Origin: Gordonibacter sp034932485 | GTDB taxonomy: Bacteria > Actinomycetota > Coriobacteriia > Coriobacteriales > Eggerthellaceae | DNA: 64,000 bases | Assembly: GCA_034932485.1 (NCBI GenBank) | Contig: JAYFOQ010000028.1 | Span: 35,532 to 99,531 of the forward strand | Direction of reading: 5' to 3' | In this document: positions 15,547 to 24,485 of the stretch, piece by piece | Position numbering within the stretch: position 1 is the first letter of the stretch | Layout: every line of letters starts with the position of its first letter | Made by a program: the position numbers and the translations under genes | Notes under the pieces: generated by a model | Database searches by the model: none | What the model was told of the DNA's origin: nothing | The model's input: only the letters and a program-made list of their open reading frames with translations

Positions 15547-17115
15547 ATGAGTGAGAAAAAAGTACGCGTACGCTTCGCCCCCTCACCGACCGGGCGCCTA
15601 CACGTAGGCGGTGCGCGCACCGCTATCTACAACTGGGCATTCGCTCGTGCAACAGGCGGGGATTTCATTCTACGCATTGAGGATACCGACCCCGAACGAT
15701 CCACGCAGGAAAACGTCGAAGTTATTCTTAACGCCATGAAGTGGCTTGGGCTGGACTGGGACGAAGGCCCCGAAGTAGGCGGTACCTACGGGCCATATTT
15801 TCAAACACAGCGCATGGACACCTACGGCGCGGCGCTTGACGTTATGAAAGAACGCGGGAGCGTGTACCCTTGCTTCTGCACGAAAGACGAACTCGACACC
15901 AAGCGCGCCAAGGCCGAAGCCGAAGAAGGAGGCTACGCGGGCTACGACCGCACCTGTCGCAATCTTGACGCTGCTGAAGCAGCCCGACGCATCGAAGCAG
16001 GAGAGCCTCACGTATGGCGCCTCAAAGTGCCGACCGAGCGAGGACCAATCGAGTTCGACGACGCGGTGTACGGACACGTGAGCTTTCCCGTTGAGGTTAT
16101 GGACGACATGATTGTTGTGCGCACCGACGGATCGCCCACCTACAACTTTGCCGTCGTATGCGACGACGCAAACATGGGTATCACGCACGTTATCCGTGGC
16201 GACGACCATCTATCAAATACACCTCGACAGATACTCATTTACGAAGCGCTCGGACTCGAAGTACCGGTATTTGCGCACTTGTCCATGATACTGGGCTCCG
16301 ATGGTAAAAAGCTGTCGAAGCGCCACGGTGCAGCCAGCGTAGAAGAATTCTGTGAGCGTGGCTATCTTCCCGACGCTATGGTAAACTTCCTGGCACTTTT
16401 GGGCTGGTCGCTCGATGGCGAAACCACCCTCATCGACCGAGAAACCCTCTGTCGTGAGTTTACGCTCGATCGTGTAACAAAGAAGGATGCCGTGTTCGAC
16501 GAGACCAAACTCGACTGGATGAACGGCCAGTACGTCAAAGAAATGGGCGCAAACGCCTGGGTAAGAGCATCGCTTCTCTGGCTAGCACAAGCTAATATTG
16601 TGGGCAGTGCTGTTGCATCGGGCGCGCCGCTCGATTCCGAACAGGTCAAAACTGCCTATAGCGCAGCAGCCATCGAGGCAGCCCTCGCCGACATCCAAGA
16701 GCGTGCAACCTGGTATTGCGCACTCTATCCGCTGGTCTCTGAGCGCTTGACACGCTTAGATGAAGTCGTCGATAAGCTTGCATTTATGTTCTGGGGTAAA
16801 AAGGTACAACTGGATGAGAAAAGTGTAGCAAAAGTACTTGCGAAGGAAGGTGCGCGCGCCGACGAGGCCTTAGTCGCCTGCCGAAGTGTACTGGCCGACG
16901 AAAACATAGCGTGGGAAGCCGAGGCTTTACAGGAAGCATGTCGCGCACGCGGAGAACAAATAGAGCTAAAACCAAAACTTCTGTTTCAACCCTTGCGTGT
17001 AGCCATCTGCGGCAATATGGTATCGCCTCCGCTGTTTGAAAGTATCGAACTTTTACCCCGCGAAGACGTACTAGCCCGCCTCGATGCCGCGAAAAAGGAG
17101 GCATTCGGTGCCTGA
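15547..17115 (+). CDS. gltX: Glutamyl-tRNA synthetase
   Basis: A 522-residue class I aminoacyl-tRNA synthetase. The HIGH-type signature is in APSPTGRLHVGGARTA (residues about 12-26), the KMSKS-type loop is KKLSKRHGAASVEEF at about 257-270, and RIEDTDPERS follows the first signature as in all GluRS. The C-terminal anticodon-binding domain is present. Whether it also charges tRNA-Gln depends on Gat genes outside the window. The 3' end contains the ribosome site of the next gene, which overlaps it by 8 bases. Confidence 0.96.
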   Translation: MSEKKVRVRFAPSPTGRLHVGGARTAIYNWAFARATGGDFILRIEDTDPERSTQENVEVILNAMKWLGLDWDEGPEVGGTYGPYFQTQRMDTYGAALDVMKERGSVYPCFCTKDELDTKRAKAEAEEGGYAGYDRTCRNLDAAEAARRIEAGEPHVWRLKVPTERGPIEFDDAVYGHVSFPVEVMDDMIVVRTDGSPTYNFAVVCDDANMGITHVIRGDDHLSNTPRQILIYEALGLEVPVFAHLSMILGSDGKKLSKRHGAASVEEFCERGYLPDAMVNFLALLGWSLDGETTLIDRETLCREFTLDRVTKKDAVFDETKLDWMNGQYVKEMGANAWVRASLLWLAQANIVGSAVASGAPLDSEQVKTAYSAAAIEAALADIQERATWYCALYPLVSERLTRLDEVVDKLAFMFWGKKVQLDEKSVAKVLAKEGARADEALVACRSVLADENIAWEAEALQEACRARGEQIELKPKLLFQPLRVAICGNMVSPPLFESIELLPREDVLARLDAAKKEAFGA

Positions 17116-18232
17116 CGCCCAGGGCAGTAAAAATGATCACCAGATCAACGCCGAAACAAGCGATTCGTACGAGCATCCTCAAAGCATCGTAGTTCTACGC
17201 GACTTTTGCACCCGTGCGTACGGCACGGATTGCGAACGATGCGCCCTAGCTTGCCCCCATGGGGCCATATCGTACACCGACACAGGCATTCCCGTCATCG
17301 ACAAGGATGCCTGCACCTATTGCGGCATTTGTCTGGGTATCTGCGACGCATTCTCCTCGACACGCGTTACCATGAACGACCTACATGCGCGCATACGCCG
17401 CATCGCTCTACGTGGTGAAGACGTCGTGCTAACCTGCAAAGAAAACTTGTTTCCCGGGCTCGACCCGGCGGCAAATGTTGTGGTTCTGCCCTGCCTTGCC
17501 GCGCTCGCTCCCGAGTTCTGGACACTTATCTTAGCCGAGAATATTCCTGTAAAAATAGCAGCAGATCTCGCGTACTGCACGGACTGTCCACGGGCTGGCG
17601 ACATGGGTGAACTGCTTTATTCCCATGCTATCGAAACAGCTGAACAATGGAGCGGTCGCAGTGTCGGGTGGGTCGAAGAGATTCCCGAGAAAGAACAGCT
17701 GATTAAGGATCTTGCGAACCCGACCGGAGTCGACCGACGTAGCGCATTTACCAATATTGTGGGTGACGTAGGCGATATCGCCTCGGGTAAGCGTCGGTTA
17801 CGCAACTCCGAAGTGCTGCAGGAATTCTACGAGCGTCGCGAACGTTCACGCGCGCTCACGCGCCTAAACTTAGGTAATGCGACAGAGTTCAATAGCTTTG
17901 CGCCCGAAGGACACACCAAAAAGACCATGTGGCCAAAGCAGCAGATGCTCTTAGAGACCATCGAACGCGACCCGGACATCGCCGATAAGGTACCCGTCGT
18001 GGTATCTGAAACCGATTGCTCACTCTGTACAAACAATCTATCCTGCACTACTGTTTGCCCCACAAGCGCGCGCTATCCCAGCCCTACCGATGGCACCCTT
18101 GCCTTCGATGTGCGTTACTGCGTCGGATGTGGTCTGTGCGTGAGCGCCTGCTCTCAAGGAGCCATAGAACTCATCGAAACAACGGCACGTATTTTTCACA
18201 AAAAAGATGACGGCAAAAAGGAGCAATCATGA
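17108..18232 (+). CDS. Multicluster 4Fe-4S protein
   Basis: A 374-residue soluble iron-sulfur protein. N-terminal half-clusters CERCALACPHGAI and CTYCGICLGICDAF, a central pair in CTDCPRAG, then C-terminal CSLC...SCTTVCPTSA and YCVGCGLCVSACSQGAI, enough cysteines for about four [4Fe-4S] clusters. Between the two ferredoxin ends lies a domain of about 200 residues resembling the cysteine-poor linker of electron-transfer adaptors, which I cannot name. GTG at 17108 is chosen because AAGGAGG stands seven bases ahead inside gltX. It sits between gltX and a membrane-anchored protein with which it overlaps by ATGA, an association with no obvious metabolic logic. Confidence 0.75.
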   Translation: MPDAQGSKNDHQINAETSDSYEHPQSIVVLRDFCTRAYGTDCERCALACPHGAISYTDTGIPVIDKDACTYCGICLGICDAFSSTRVTMNDLHARIRRIALRGEDVVLTCKENLFPGLDPAANVVVLPCLAALAPEFWTLILAENIPVKIAADLAYCTDCPRAGDMGELLYSHAIETAEQWSGRSVGWVEEIPEKEQLIKDLANPTGVDRRSAFTNIVGDVGDIASGKRRLRNSEVLQEFYERRERSRALTRLNLGNATEFNSFAPEGHTKKTMWPKQQMLLETIERDPDIADKVPVVVSETDCSLCTNNLSCTTVCPTSARYPSPTDGTLAFDVRYCVGCGLCVSACSQGAIELIETTARIFHKKDDGKKEQS

Positions 18233-19401
18233 CCGAGCGCGAGCAGCCAAACCCCGACGGGACTTCTACGCCAACATCCAATCAATCAACCGAGAAGGCA
18301 CCAACACCTCCACCTTCCCCTTACGAAACGTCATCACAAGCTAGCGAGGAACCCTCGGCAACCTCCCCCGCTGCCGTATATCCACCGCCCACGCAGCAAT
18401 TCCCCACACCACAGAGCTATCCGCAGCAGCCTTACACCGGGCAACCCTATTCGCAACAGCCTTACCCAGGACAACCGCAGCAGCCCTACATCGCCTATGG
18501 AGAGCCGCAATCTTCCAGCCAGCAGCCTCCTTATTACCCACCACCATACCCCTATGGCGCACAACCTCCCTTCCCTCCCTATCCAGGTGGGCAGCCTTAT
18601 CCGAACCCCGCCGAACCTCCACGCAAGAAAAAGGTATGGCCCTGGGTCTTAGGAGCTTGCCTAGCAGTGTTCTTACTGGGCATTGGTGGATGTGTCAGCT
18701 GCACAACCGTTGCCGCCATTATTGGTGCTCAGGAATATCGCGATTCCCTTCCTTATATCGACAGCTACGACAACTATGACTACGGCTACGACAGCGGCGA
18801 TTCCGATACGATGTTTGACACCTTTACTCTTGATGAAATAAAGAAGGCGTACGGAGACGTTAACAATTCCATTGTAGACGGACGCTGCTCCACAGGAGTC
18901 TATACCGTAGGAGATGGTCAAGACCTTCAACCGGGAACGTATTTTCTTGAGGGAAGTCAAACCGAAGAGATGAACTTTTATGTGTTTGAGGCAACGGAAG
19001 ACGGCACTTACGAACTCGACACCGCAGTAACATATTTTGGTAACTACTTTACCGAGCTTAACAGTGGAAACGTAATCGCCTTTATCTCTAGTGGAGATGC
19101 GCGTTTCTACCCCCTTGCACAGGCGGAGTTCACACCGACGGCTCCTTACCAAAGCGGCCTCTACCGAGTGGGTATCAATCTACCGGCAGGCACGTACACC
19201 ATCACCGCACAAAACGATGCAGCCACCATTGCCCAGAACGACAGTGCCGCCTTTGTTATGAAAGATCTAGCTTTCAGTGATGACTCCATTACTGAAACAA
19301 AGTACGTTATTCGTGGAAGTTCGCAAACAGTAACCGTAAAAAATGGTGACTACCTAGAACTCTATGCAGCCACAGCAAAACCGTCCAATCCTGCTGCCTA
19401 A
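18229..19401 (+). CDS. Proline-rich membrane-anchored protein with duplicated C-terminal module
   Basis: A 390-residue protein. Residues 1-130 are a cytoplasmic low-complexity tail of P/Q/Y/G repeats (QQPYPGQP type); residues 137-160 form one membrane span after an RKKK stop-transfer cluster; the remainder is outside the cell. The outer part holds two similar modules around GVYTVGDGQDLQPGTYFLEG (about 222-243) and GLYRVGINLPAGTYTI (about 308-323), suggesting a duplicated beta domain. The same layout occurs in actinobacterial surface sensors and chaperones of unknown role. The start codon overlaps the upstream stop by four bases, so it is coupled to the iron-sulfur gene. Confidence 0.7.
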   Translation: MTEREQPNPDGTSTPTSNQSTEKAPTPPPSPYETSSQASEEPSATSPAAVYPPPTQQFPTPQSYPQQPYTGQPYSQQPYPGQPQQPYIAYGEPQSSSQQPPYYPPPYPYGAQPPFPPYPGGQPYPNPAEPPRKKKVWPWVLGACLAVFLLGIGGCVSCTTVAAIIGAQEYRDSLPYIDSYDNYDYGYDSGDSDTMFDTFTLDEIKKAYGDVNNSIVDGRCSTGVYTVGDGQDLQPGTYFLEGSQTEEMNFYVFEATEDGTYELDTAVTYFGNYFTELNSGNVIAFISSGDARFYPLAQAEFTPTAPYQSGLYRVGINLPAGTYTITAQNDAATIAQNDSAAFVMKDLAFSDDSITETKYVIRGSSQTVTVKNGDYLELYAATAKPSNPAA

Positions 19402-19445
19402 GAGTTCAGATTTCCCGAAACAAGCCTAACACAAGAGCACTTACA

Positions 19446-19464
19446 GGCCCGGTTCTGCCGGGCC
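19446..19464 (+). terminator. Compact GC hairpin terminator
   Basis: GGCCCGG and CCGGGCC pair perfectly (7 bp) around TTCTG, 44 bases after the proline-rich gene. Only TT follows directly, but placement and shape fit an end to the gltX operon. Confidence 0.6.
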
Positions 19465-19489
19465 TTCCACTATCAAGAAAGGCTGGGCC

Positions 19490-19894
19490 ATGCTTCCCGA
19501 GAATTCATCCTTAGCAGAAATCAAAGCAGTGTTCGAAGACGATCGCTTTGCAACTCAAGCAGCCGGGTGCCGCATTGTATCGGGCAGTCGAGGACAAGCT
19601 GTATGCGAAATGGAACTAAACGATATCCATCGCAATGCTATGGGCAATATCATGGGTGGAGCCTTGTTTACCTTGGCCGACTTTGCGCTGGCTGTAGCCT
19701 GCAATATTGGCGAAGAGCCTACCGTATCCGTCGATTCTCATATTAGCTTCTTTCGTTCAACGAAGGGTACGAAACTTATTGCAACTGCCACCTGCGACAA
19801 ACCTGGACAACATTTAGGTTTTTATACCGTAGAAGTCAAAGACGACCGAGAAAAACTCATAGCAAAGCTAACTGCCACCTGTTATAGACAGTAA
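19490..19894 (+). CDS. PaaI-family hotdog thioesterase
   Basis: A 134-residue hotdog-fold protein. The hallmark is RNAMGNIMGGALFTLADFALAVACN (residues about 47-71), where the conserved N-x-GxxxGGxxFxLAD pattern positions the thioester; HISFFRSTKG follows as the next strand. Such enzymes hydrolyse acyl- or aryl-CoA thioesters and often act as housekeeping detoxifiers. Start ATG is preceded by AAGAAAGGCTGGGCC. Stands between a terminator and an N-acetyltransferase gene, so its substrate is not indicated by neighbours. Confidence 0.85.
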   Translation: MLPENSSLAEIKAVFEDDRFATQAAGCRIVSGSRGQAVCEMELNDIHRNAMGNIMGGALFTLADFALAVACNIGEEPTVSVDSHISFFRSTKGTKLIATATCDKPGQHLGFYTVEVKDDREKLIAKLTATCYRQ

Positions 19895-19989
19895 CCGAAC
19901 ACCCACCTCATTCCGTCGAGTATTATGGTCGATACGTTTACCAACGCACTTAGGGGATTGCGTTGCATTTTTGCCAAACAGGGGGAATC

Positions 19990-20811
19990 ATGGGCAATGT
20001 AGAAGCTTTAACCACACTACAAATCAAGGTGTATTTAAATCGCATAGGGTGCTCAAAGCCTACCGAGGCAACACGAGCGGCACTTGACGAGTTGATATAT
20101 GCACATCAATGCTCTATTCCGTTCGAGACCATTGATATGTATCAATGCACCAAGGTACCCGACCTTAAACTCGCCCGCGTATTCGACAAGATTGTTACCC
20201 GACACCGGGGTGGCTACTGCTATGAGTTAAATGCTCTGTTCGAGCAATTACTTACCAGTCTGGGGTTCAACGCACGTCCGTGCTTGTGTCGCGCCGTATG
20301 CGGACAAACCGAAAAAGACCCCATCAACCACCGCGGTATCCTGGTAGCCATCGATGGTTGCGAGGTATTCACCGATGTAGGATTCGGCGGCCCCCTGCCA
20401 TCTGCTTCGGTAAGTTTGGCAAATGGTGAGCAGCAGGTCATTCACGGAGAGTACTTCACCACACGCAAGCTTGACGATTATTGGTGGGCCATCGATCGCG
20501 TTACCCAAGCGAAACGCGACCTCTACGGCATCGAAGGGCCGTCACGCACCCAAACGGAGATAGAGTTCTGCCTGGCAACCGTACAAGACACAGATTTTGC
20601 CTCCTTGAATCTGGCGTGCTCTCAACCTGGAACGGAATTCCACGACCATCGCATTGCGAATCTACGTACCGCGGAGGGTTACTACGGTATCTGGGATGAC
20701 ACCCTAACCATCCGGGCAAACGGCGAGCGCACTCGAACGCACCTACCTGATGAAGCCGCCTTTAGCGATGCCCTGGAGACCTATTTCGGTTTCCGGCCCC
20801 ACGAAACCTGA
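19990..20811 (+). CDS. Arylamine N-acetyltransferase
   Basis: A 273-residue NAT that moves acetyl (or another acyl group) from CoA to aromatic amines. The catalytic triad is visible: Cys77 in RHRGGYCYELN, His114 in PINHRGI, Asp129 in VFTDVGFGG. Length agrees with the bacterial family (about 260-285). The ATG at 19990 has GGGGGAATC in front; a TTG nine codons upstream gives a longer alternative without support. In gut actinobacteria these enzymes modify drugs and aromatic amines, but that is general knowledge, not shown here. Confidence 0.9.
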   Translation: MGNVEALTTLQIKVYLNRIGCSKPTEATRAALDELIYAHQCSIPFETIDMYQCTKVPDLKLARVFDKIVTRHRGGYCYELNALFEQLLTSLGFNARPCLCRAVCGQTEKDPINHRGILVAIDGCEVFTDVGFGGPLPSASVSLANGEQQVIHGEYFTTRKLDDYWWAIDRVTQAKRDLYGIEGPSRTQTEIEFCLATVQDTDFASLNLACSQPGTEFHDHRIANLRTAEGYYGIWDDTLTIRANGERTRTHLPDEAAFSDALETYFGFRPHET

Positions 20812-20871
20812 GCCGTGGCATACCTACCTAAAATTGAAGGTGCCCTTACTTCTTGCCACCGAGATTGACGG

Positions 20872-21948
20872 CTAACACGACTCACTACGTTCAAAAAACG
20901 CATAAGCGTTGTCGAAGAATACCTTGGTGGCAATGTCCTTGCCAAACTGAGGCACAAGCACGTCGTACAGATTGCCAATCTTGCCACACGAACTCAACCA
21001 GGTAGGCACCTCGCAACCATCAAAGTCGCTACCAAGAGCCAGTACGTCTTCCCCTGTCACGTTTAGTAAGTGATCGACATGGCGCAACACGTCGTCGTAC
21101 GTAGGATCTGAGTGGGTAGCGGACAAAAAATCGGTGCAGAAATTTAATCCCACAATGCCCTTTCGGTCGGCAATCTCACGCAGCTGCCAATCTGCCAAAT
21201 TGCGTGGATGGTCACACACAGCACGCGCATTAGAGTGCGAAGCAACAAACGGACGGGTTGCCGTATCGCATATGTCACGGAATCCTTTTTCATTGAGATG
21301 CGAAACATCCGCCACCACACCTCGCCGTTCCAACTCACGCACGCACACTCGACCAAACGCCGTCAGGCCATCTGCCGTATCGTTACCGCTACCCAAAGCA
21401 TTACGGGCATTCCACGTAAGGGTGACCATGCGCACCCCCAACTCAGCAAGCTTATCGAGTCGCTCCTCAGCAGTACCGTCATCTTCCAAAAAAGATGCGC
21501 CCTCTACCGTAAACAAACCTGCCACCTTGCCCGCAGCGTGTGCGGTATCGATGCCAGACACCGTTCTCACCCGAACCAAACGATCGGCATGACGATCAAG
21601 CTCGCGCATCCAAACGTCACGCACGCGCTCGAGCAGCATCCACGCCTCGCGACCATGCACCACGTCGGGAATAAACGCAGCAAAACACTGACACCACGCA
21701 AACGCTTCCATACAATCCAGCGACACCTGGGCGTCGTTGTTCGCAAGTGAGTTCATACGTACGGCCGGAATACCCGCATCATGCTCAGCAAACCCACCGG
21801 GAACTGAGTTGTCTCCATAAAACGCCAAACGATCAAGCGTGTCGCAATGTAAATCGAACACACGTTGAACACCGATGCGATTATTATCCTTATCCGTCGC
21901 AGAAACCTCTTCGGCCACCAGATCGTCAAGCGTCAAAAACAAACCCAT
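20872..21948 (-). CDS. Membrane-dipeptidase-type peptidase (M19)
   Basis: A 358-residue zinc dipeptidase. Metal and active-site motifs appear in family order: DLHCDTL near residue 33, LFTVEGASFL (bridging Glu), VVADVSHLNE, FVASHSNARAV (His ligands), and ALGSDFDGC near the end. Family members are 320-400 residues and cleave dipeptides, including D-amino-acid ones. No signal peptide, so probably cytoplasmic. Start ATG follows GAGAGGTGAG. Confidence 0.9.
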   Translation of the reverse strand: MGLFLTLDDLVAEEVSATDKDNNRIGVQRVFDLHCDTLDRLAFYGDNSVPGGFAEHDAGIPAVRMNSLANNDAQVSLDCMEAFAWCQCFAAFIPDVVHGREAWMLLERVRDVWMRELDRHADRLVRVRTVSGIDTAHAAGKVAGLFTVEGASFLEDDGTAEERLDKLAELGVRMVTLTWNARNALGSGNDTADGLTAFGRVCVRELERRGVVADVSHLNEKGFRDICDTATRPFVASHSNARAVCDHPRNLADWQLREIADRKGIVGLNFCTDFLSATHSDPTYDDVLRHVDHLLNVTGEDVLALGSDFDGCEVPTWLSSCGKIGNLYDVLVPQFGKDIATKVFFDNAYAFFERSESC

Positions 21949-22017
21949 AACTCACCTCTCGTACTGCCTTTAAAGCTACTACGTGCACTTGTTCAACCGG
22001 TTTGGCGAGAAAAGTCA

Positions 22018-22620
22018 CTACTCTTTCTTCCCATCCTCCCCTTCAAAACCCATCGCAATTTTAACTAACCGCTGCTCGTCCTGCGAAACGAGCATGCCAA
22101 GTAAACGGAAAGCAACCTCCGGCGAAGTCTGAGGGCACCATGAAGTAATAATATTGCCGTCTACCACTACCGGTTCATTCACCACCTCCACACTGAAGGT
22201 AGCCAGTTGCTTTTGGCGACGCCCGTCATGCAAGTGGTACGTCGTGGCTCGACGACCAGAAAGTATCCCGCTCTTGCCAAGCGGCAAAGCCCCGACACAT
22301 ATCGATGCGATAGGTTTGCCAGCCGCATCGAAGGCGCGAATAAGATCGAGGGTCTTCTTATCGTAAGCTTCCTCGTAAAAGCCGTATTCCTCGTAGCCAC
22401 CCGGAATAGCCAATGCGTCATAATCTTTTTCACACACTTCTTCAATCAGTGTGTCTACCATAATAGGTACCCCAAACGTACTGGTTACCTCTTTTGAAAA
22501 GCCACAGGTATTCACCGCAATATCGTGACCGAACTCGTCATGCGCCCAGCCCATCACATCAACAAAGGCACTAAATTCCATCGTTTCAAAGCCCTTTAAG
22601 GTAAGCAATAGAACTTTCAT
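22018..22620 (-). CDS. DJ-1/PfpI family protein
   Basis: A 200-residue glutamine-amidotransferase-like fold protein. The nucleophile elbow is IASICVGALPLGKSG with Cys108, preceded by the ALAIPGGYEEYG strand that supplies the conserved Gly-Gly and Glu. DJ-1 relatives act as redox-sensitive chaperones or deglycases; this subgroup has an additional THYHLHDG-like segment (TTYHLHDGRR) as in isonitrile-hydratase-like members. Start ATG follows AGGGAGG. Seventy bases separate it from the dipeptidase downstream. Confidence 0.85.
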   Translation of the reverse strand: MKVLLLTLKGFETMEFSAFVDVMGWAHDEFGHDIAVNTCGFSKEVTSTFGVPIMVDTLIEEVCEKDYDALAIPGGYEEYGFYEEAYDKKTLDLIRAFDAAGKPIASICVGALPLGKSGILSGRRATTYHLHDGRRQKQLATFSVEVVNEPVVVDGNIITSWCPQTSPEVAFRLLGMLVSQDEQRLVKIAMGFEGEDGKKE

Positions 22621-22679
22621 ATACTCAAGCCTCCCTCTCTTTTCAGCTAAGACTCATGTGTTCTCACTCAAAGATTCTT

Positions 22680-23690
22680 TTACCGTTGTCCCTGCGGGCA
22701 GGCAGAATTATCTACTGGCTGCGGCTTTTCACCCGTTACCAAAAATATCATGGCTATCATAAGCGCAAAACCCACCCAGTCAGCCCCTGTAAACGCCGTA
22801 CCCAACCACAGTGCCGCAAATACCGTGGCGCTTACCGGTTCAATTGCACCCAGTAAACTACCCTTCACCGAACCCACAATAGATACCCCATGGAGGTATA
22901 AAGCAAATGCTGCAAAGGTACCAAGAACAGCAATTGCAGCCAAAACCAACCAACCCACCAAATTTAAGTGAGGGAATGCTCCAGGCTGGCCATCAAGAAT
23001 ACCCGATACCCATACCACAGTGGCTAAGATACCCCCCACCAGCATACCGAGACCTGTTACGGCAAAACTTCCCCACTCCACAAAAAGCTTCTTGGGAAAC
23101 ATAATATAAAACGCAACCGATAGCCCGTTGGCAATACCCCACAATAATCCCGGTAAAGGTAGCGCCAGCGAACCCACATCGCCCTGCGTGGCGATAATCC
23201 ACGTTGAACCCATGGCGGCAACAAGTCCCACCGCCTCACGGACGCGAGGAAGCCGACGAAGCAGCACGCACGTAAACAATAAGACAAACGCAATGCCCGT
23301 ACATTGCAACACCGTAGCCGTACCTGCGTTTGTATAACCAATAACAATGGCATACGTTATCTGACACAGATATAACCCAACGCCGCCAAACACCATAAGA
23401 CTCCCAAGCGTTCGTTTATTGCGCACCATAGATAACAACTTGTTGCGCTGCGCTACCAACAGCACCAACAAAAACAGCAACCCTGCGCCCAGCATACGAG
23501 CGCTCGTGATAAATGCCGGTGTTATCGCGTAGTTTGACAGGAGAAATTGGGCGCAGGCTCCCGAAAAGCCCCAGAGTGCCGCGCCGATCAACGTACAGGC
23601 AATGCCCCGCCAAAACCGCTCACGAAATAGCTTTTCTCCCGCACGGATAGCTTCGCCGCGAACAGCTTTTTTTGACTCGATTGAACTCAC
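22680..23690 (-). CDS. EamA/DMT-family transporter
   Basis: A 336-residue inner-membrane transporter with ten hydrophobic segments and two EamA repeats; the first starts GIACTLIGAALWGFSGACAQF, where the LxWGxxx pattern is diagnostic. DMT carriers export amino acids or other metabolites; the substrate is not indicated. A charged N-terminal tail of about 28 residues is cytoplasmic. GTG start with AAGGAG seven bases upstream. Same strand as mfd and the acetyltransferase, 39 bases after the latter. Confidence 0.85.
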   Translation of the reverse strand: MSSIESKKAVRGEAIRAGEKLFRERFWRGIACTLIGAALWGFSGACAQFLLSNYAITPAFITSARMLGAGLLFLLVLLVAQRNKLLSMVRNKRTLGSLMVFGGVGLYLCQITYAIVIGYTNAGTATVLQCTGIAFVLLFTCVLLRRLPRVREAVGLVAAMGSTWIIATQGDVGSLALPLPGLLWGIANGLSVAFYIMFPKKLFVEWGSFAVTGLGMLVGGILATVVWVSGILDGQPGAFPHLNLVGWLVLAAIAVLGTFAAFALYLHGVSIVGSVKGSLLGAIEPVSATVFAALWLGTAFTGADWVGFALMIAMIFLVTGEKPQPVDNSACPQGQR

Positions 23691-23729
23691 GACAACTCCT
23701 TCACCAAAACCCCTTGGCTGTTCACCGAA

Positions 23730-24485
23730 TTACTTCTTAAGCACCCTCTCCAAAGATCCTGCATCCAATACATTCACCGTCTCGAAGCGCCCCTTCCAAA
23801 ACACAGCCCAGTTATTGAAAACACAAGGAAGATTTTTGGCTTTTTGTAGAGTATCTACGTGGACGAGCGATAAGGAAACGTTATTTTCCTCACAGTATTT
23901 TTTAGCCAGCTCAATACGCTCCGGAACATAGGGGCACTGCATATCGTAGTAAATGGTAAGAGCTTGATCCTCAATTTTCTCCCTCTTGGCGTTTGCGGCA
24001 AATTTCGGCATCGACCCATCAAAAGAAAGCGCAAGCAGCTCATAACCACCAGGGGTGGTATCAATCACTTTAAAACCGAACTTCTTGGCAAACGACTGGT
24101 CTGCAAGCCAAGCTTTTTGCTTTTTCGAACCGAGCATACAAACGCCAGACTTACCCTTATCTTTGGCGTCAGCCAAACAGTATTCCATAAGCGATCTGCC
24201 GTACCCCTGTCCCTTGGGGCCGCCATACACCCACAGACAGTACAGATAAAAGTAGTTGTCACCCTCCAGGGGAACCCACGCTGTCTCAAGAGGAGCATAC
24301 TCGATAAAAACTGCGGCCTTTGCGTCGAGCTTTCTAAAAACATGTCCCTCAGGTAGCCGATCGGCAAGCCAATGCTTTTTTGCCTCGATACCCGGGTGGG
24401 GTTTCCTACTCCGAATGATGCAGCACACATGCTCGTCGCGGAGGTTTTCCGGGGTGAGGTTAACGAAGGTGGCATCCTTGCTCAT
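23730..24485 (-). CDS. YoaP-like GNAT acetyltransferase with C-terminal thioredoxin-like YoaP domain
   Basis: A 251-residue two-domain protein. Residues 1-150 are a GNAT fold; the acetyl-CoA loop is PKGQGYGRSLMEYCLADAK. Residues about 180-251 match the YoaP-like C-terminal domain, with YYDMQCPYVPERIELAKKY and a VDTLQKAKNLPCVFNNWAVF end, resembling a thioredoxin-like fold with a single cysteine. Same total length as Bacillus YoaP, whose physiological substrate is unknown. Its start overlaps the mfd stop (ATGA), and its ribosome site GAAGGAG lies inside mfd, so it is co-expressed with it. Confidence 0.8.
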   Translation of the reverse strand: MSKDATFVNLTPENLRDEHVCCIIRSRKPHPGIEAKKHWLADRLPEGHVFRKLDAKAAVFIEYAPLETAWVPLEGDNYFYLYCLWVYGGPKGQGYGRSLMEYCLADAKDKGKSGVCMLGSKKQKAWLADQSFAKKFGFKVIDTTPGGYELLALSFDGSMPKFAANAKREKIEDQALTIYYDMQCPYVPERIELAKKYCEENNVSLSLVHVDTLQKAKNLPCVFNNWAVFWKGRFETVNVLDAGSLERVLKK

